This document shows positions 62,291-64,000 of a DNA stretch of 64,000 bases, piece after piece; within the stretch, counting starts at the first letter, position 1, and every line of letters starts with the position of its first letter. The position numbers and the translations under genes were made by a program. Origin of the DNA: Branchiostoma lanceolatum (taxonomy: Eukaryota; Chordata; Leptocardii; Amphioxiformes; Branchiostomatidae); NCBI RefSeq assembly GCF_035083965.1, contig NC_089723.1, positions 30,011,193 to 30,075,192 of the forward strand, given 5' to 3'. The notes under the pieces are model-generated. The model had not been told where the DNA came from. It did no database searches and saw only the letters and a list, made by a program, of their open reading frames with translations.

Positions 62291-64000
62291 GTTTTCAAAT
62301 GTGGCCAATTGGGTACTGTTTGGCCCTATGGATACTGTCTTGCTATCGGTAGTATTGCGGTAGATTTGCCTGGATATTTCGTATCAAAATTCCCCAAGAA
62401 AAAAAGTTTATCTAGACTTGCCAAGTGGACACTCATGAAAATTGTTTGATACAATAAGTTAATACTAAAATGGACGTCCCTTGTTATTGTGCTATAGTTA
62501 ACTAGTTAGTTTAGATTTACATATTCGAATACGTTAATCTTGTGATGTCGACACTTATAACACTACGATACAACAGGATCCCATTGCATGTTGTGCCGAG
62601 TAGCGCACGGGCAAATGACGTCAGTTATCATGACAACGCGTATGTGGTGCATGCGTACTGTAGACTGATCCGGTCTATGTTGTCATGGTAATGATCTGCT
62701 CCCCCCCCCCCATGCTTCCCACGTTGCCTTCGTTTCACAGCATACAGTGGGATACATGAAATAAATCATCCCTATGTCCATCCCTTCACCCCTTTGAGTG
62801 AGTGGAAGGTGCCACTGGTACGTGAAGGTCAGAGGTCACAAACATTGCCCCTCCCACAAGATCGTAGCACTGTTTGCAACTTCGAGTCTTGGCCCCTCTA
62901 TTAAAAGGTAAGGAATGTAGAATGCACTTGAACTGAAAACATGTCTGTTCTTTTATTTCATGACAGTTTTACGTACCATCACAACGTTGACATCCTTTTT
63001 CACAAAATAATAAACATTCCCACATGCAGTCGGAGATAGGGGGCAGGGGGGTAGAATTCTTGATAATTTGTGTGAACAACACTAGAGTGTCTATAGCCGA
63101 ACTAGTCGTTATAGCTAGATCCCACAATGGAAGATCTTGTAAACATTTCACAGTGATTACTTTGACAACTAGAGTTCCACGAACACATTATCTTCGCCAA
63201 ATAATCAAGGCTTATTGTGGAGAGTGATTAATATTTACATGCTTATCACCCCCTGCAAACTTGATCATACACCATACCGTTTGAAAGTTATGATGGGGGG
63301 GGGGAGAATGAGTCCAGTCTAGATAGGGATAAAACTCATTTGGTGGTACAGGACTAGTATATGTGTATAGTGTGCTGATATATGTTATAACTGGTCATCA
63401 AAAAAATTGAAAGTTATAATTAGATGGTACAGTCAATATATATGAATAGAATAAATCTTTATTCCATATCATACACATTTTGCAAGACATAGTACATGTT
63501 ACTTTTCCATACGGTGCTAGGTAATACCTAGCAGTGTACTCTCTGAGCAGAGGAGTTGGTCCGGCTGGTTATTCACATGTTTTTAGATGTTTTGTAAGGC
63601 TTTCTATTTTATTCCCTTTCCGTTATGTCTCCAACCGTGTGTTTGACAAAAATGCAGAAACTGAACACTTTAAAAAAAACCGGACCCACACATCTGTTTG
63701 AATTGTAGTGAGACTGCCCCATTTGTTTATTTATGTACACCATCTGTTTATTTACACTTCTAGGCAAGGCCTTCTGCTGGCCTGTTTCGGGAACACTGTC
63801 ACACGCCCCATTATGGAATGTAATGGATTTACAATTATCCTTACTAATTATGCAGATTAGCTCCTGTTTTCTTTAATTAGACATCGATTGTGTAAAGCAC
63901 CATCTGAGCTCTCTACATACAAAACTTCACGACAATCTCTTCACCCCTTCTCAAGTAATACGTGTCCGAATGTCAAAACAAAAACACCCACTGCAGTTCT
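62291..64000. other. Terminal stretch without recognisable gene
   Basis: Short homopolymers (C at about 62701, G at about 63296) and unrelated short frames only. AGAATAAATCTTTATTCC at about 63448 resembles the reversed A-rich end of a retroelement. Confidence 0.5.

Overview
The window is intron-rich animal DNA and holds no prokaryotic feature. Gene content points to an invertebrate deuterostome, most likely an amphioxus (Branchiostoma): MSH3, an ankyrin/SOCS-box protein, intronless-CDS BTB-Kelch proteins, one PDGF/VEGF-type ligand, a TRIM-type RING/B-box protein, and very dense small inverted-repeat elements. The species is inferred; no search was run.

Layout. 1-8.7 kb: the 3' twelve coding exons of MSH3 (+), with an unusual Glu/Gln-rich repeat tail. 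10.9-14.0 kb: a compact five-exon gene (-) for a single-pass membrane protein of the WBP1/VOPP1 type, with a 629-bp inverted-repeat element in an intron. 14.2-28 kb: no convincing gene; tandem and interspersed duplications, a 33-bp perfect palindrome, a 1.8-kb terminal-inverted-repeat element and a minisatellite. 28.2-30.9 kb: an ASB-type ankyrin/SOCS-box gene (+). 34.8-40.8 kb: two BTB-BACK-Kelch paralogues, head to head, both with an intron ending exactly 9 nt before the ATG. 45.0-46.4 kb (possibly to 49.0 kb): a secreted PDGF/VEGF cystine-knot ligand (+). 52.3-56.6 kb: a RING/B-box1/B-box2/coiled-coil protein (+) with an extra C-terminal Cys/His module. 58.1-61.2 kb: a LINE-type retrotransposon with one uninterrupted endonuclease/reverse-transcriptase frame. 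The rest is repeats and featureless A+T-rich sequence.

The genes do not form a pathway. ASB, KLHL and TRIM proteins are all typical ubiquitin-ligase subunits, but nothing here shows shared control. The most informative non-genic signals are small inverted-repeat elements flanked by TTA duplications: a three-member family with GGCCA-type ends, and a separate 352-bp element whose empty site is preserved in a duplicated copy within this window. Splice sites and frames were joined by hand from GT/GC-AG signals and codon phase; for the main gene models every phase closes exactly.
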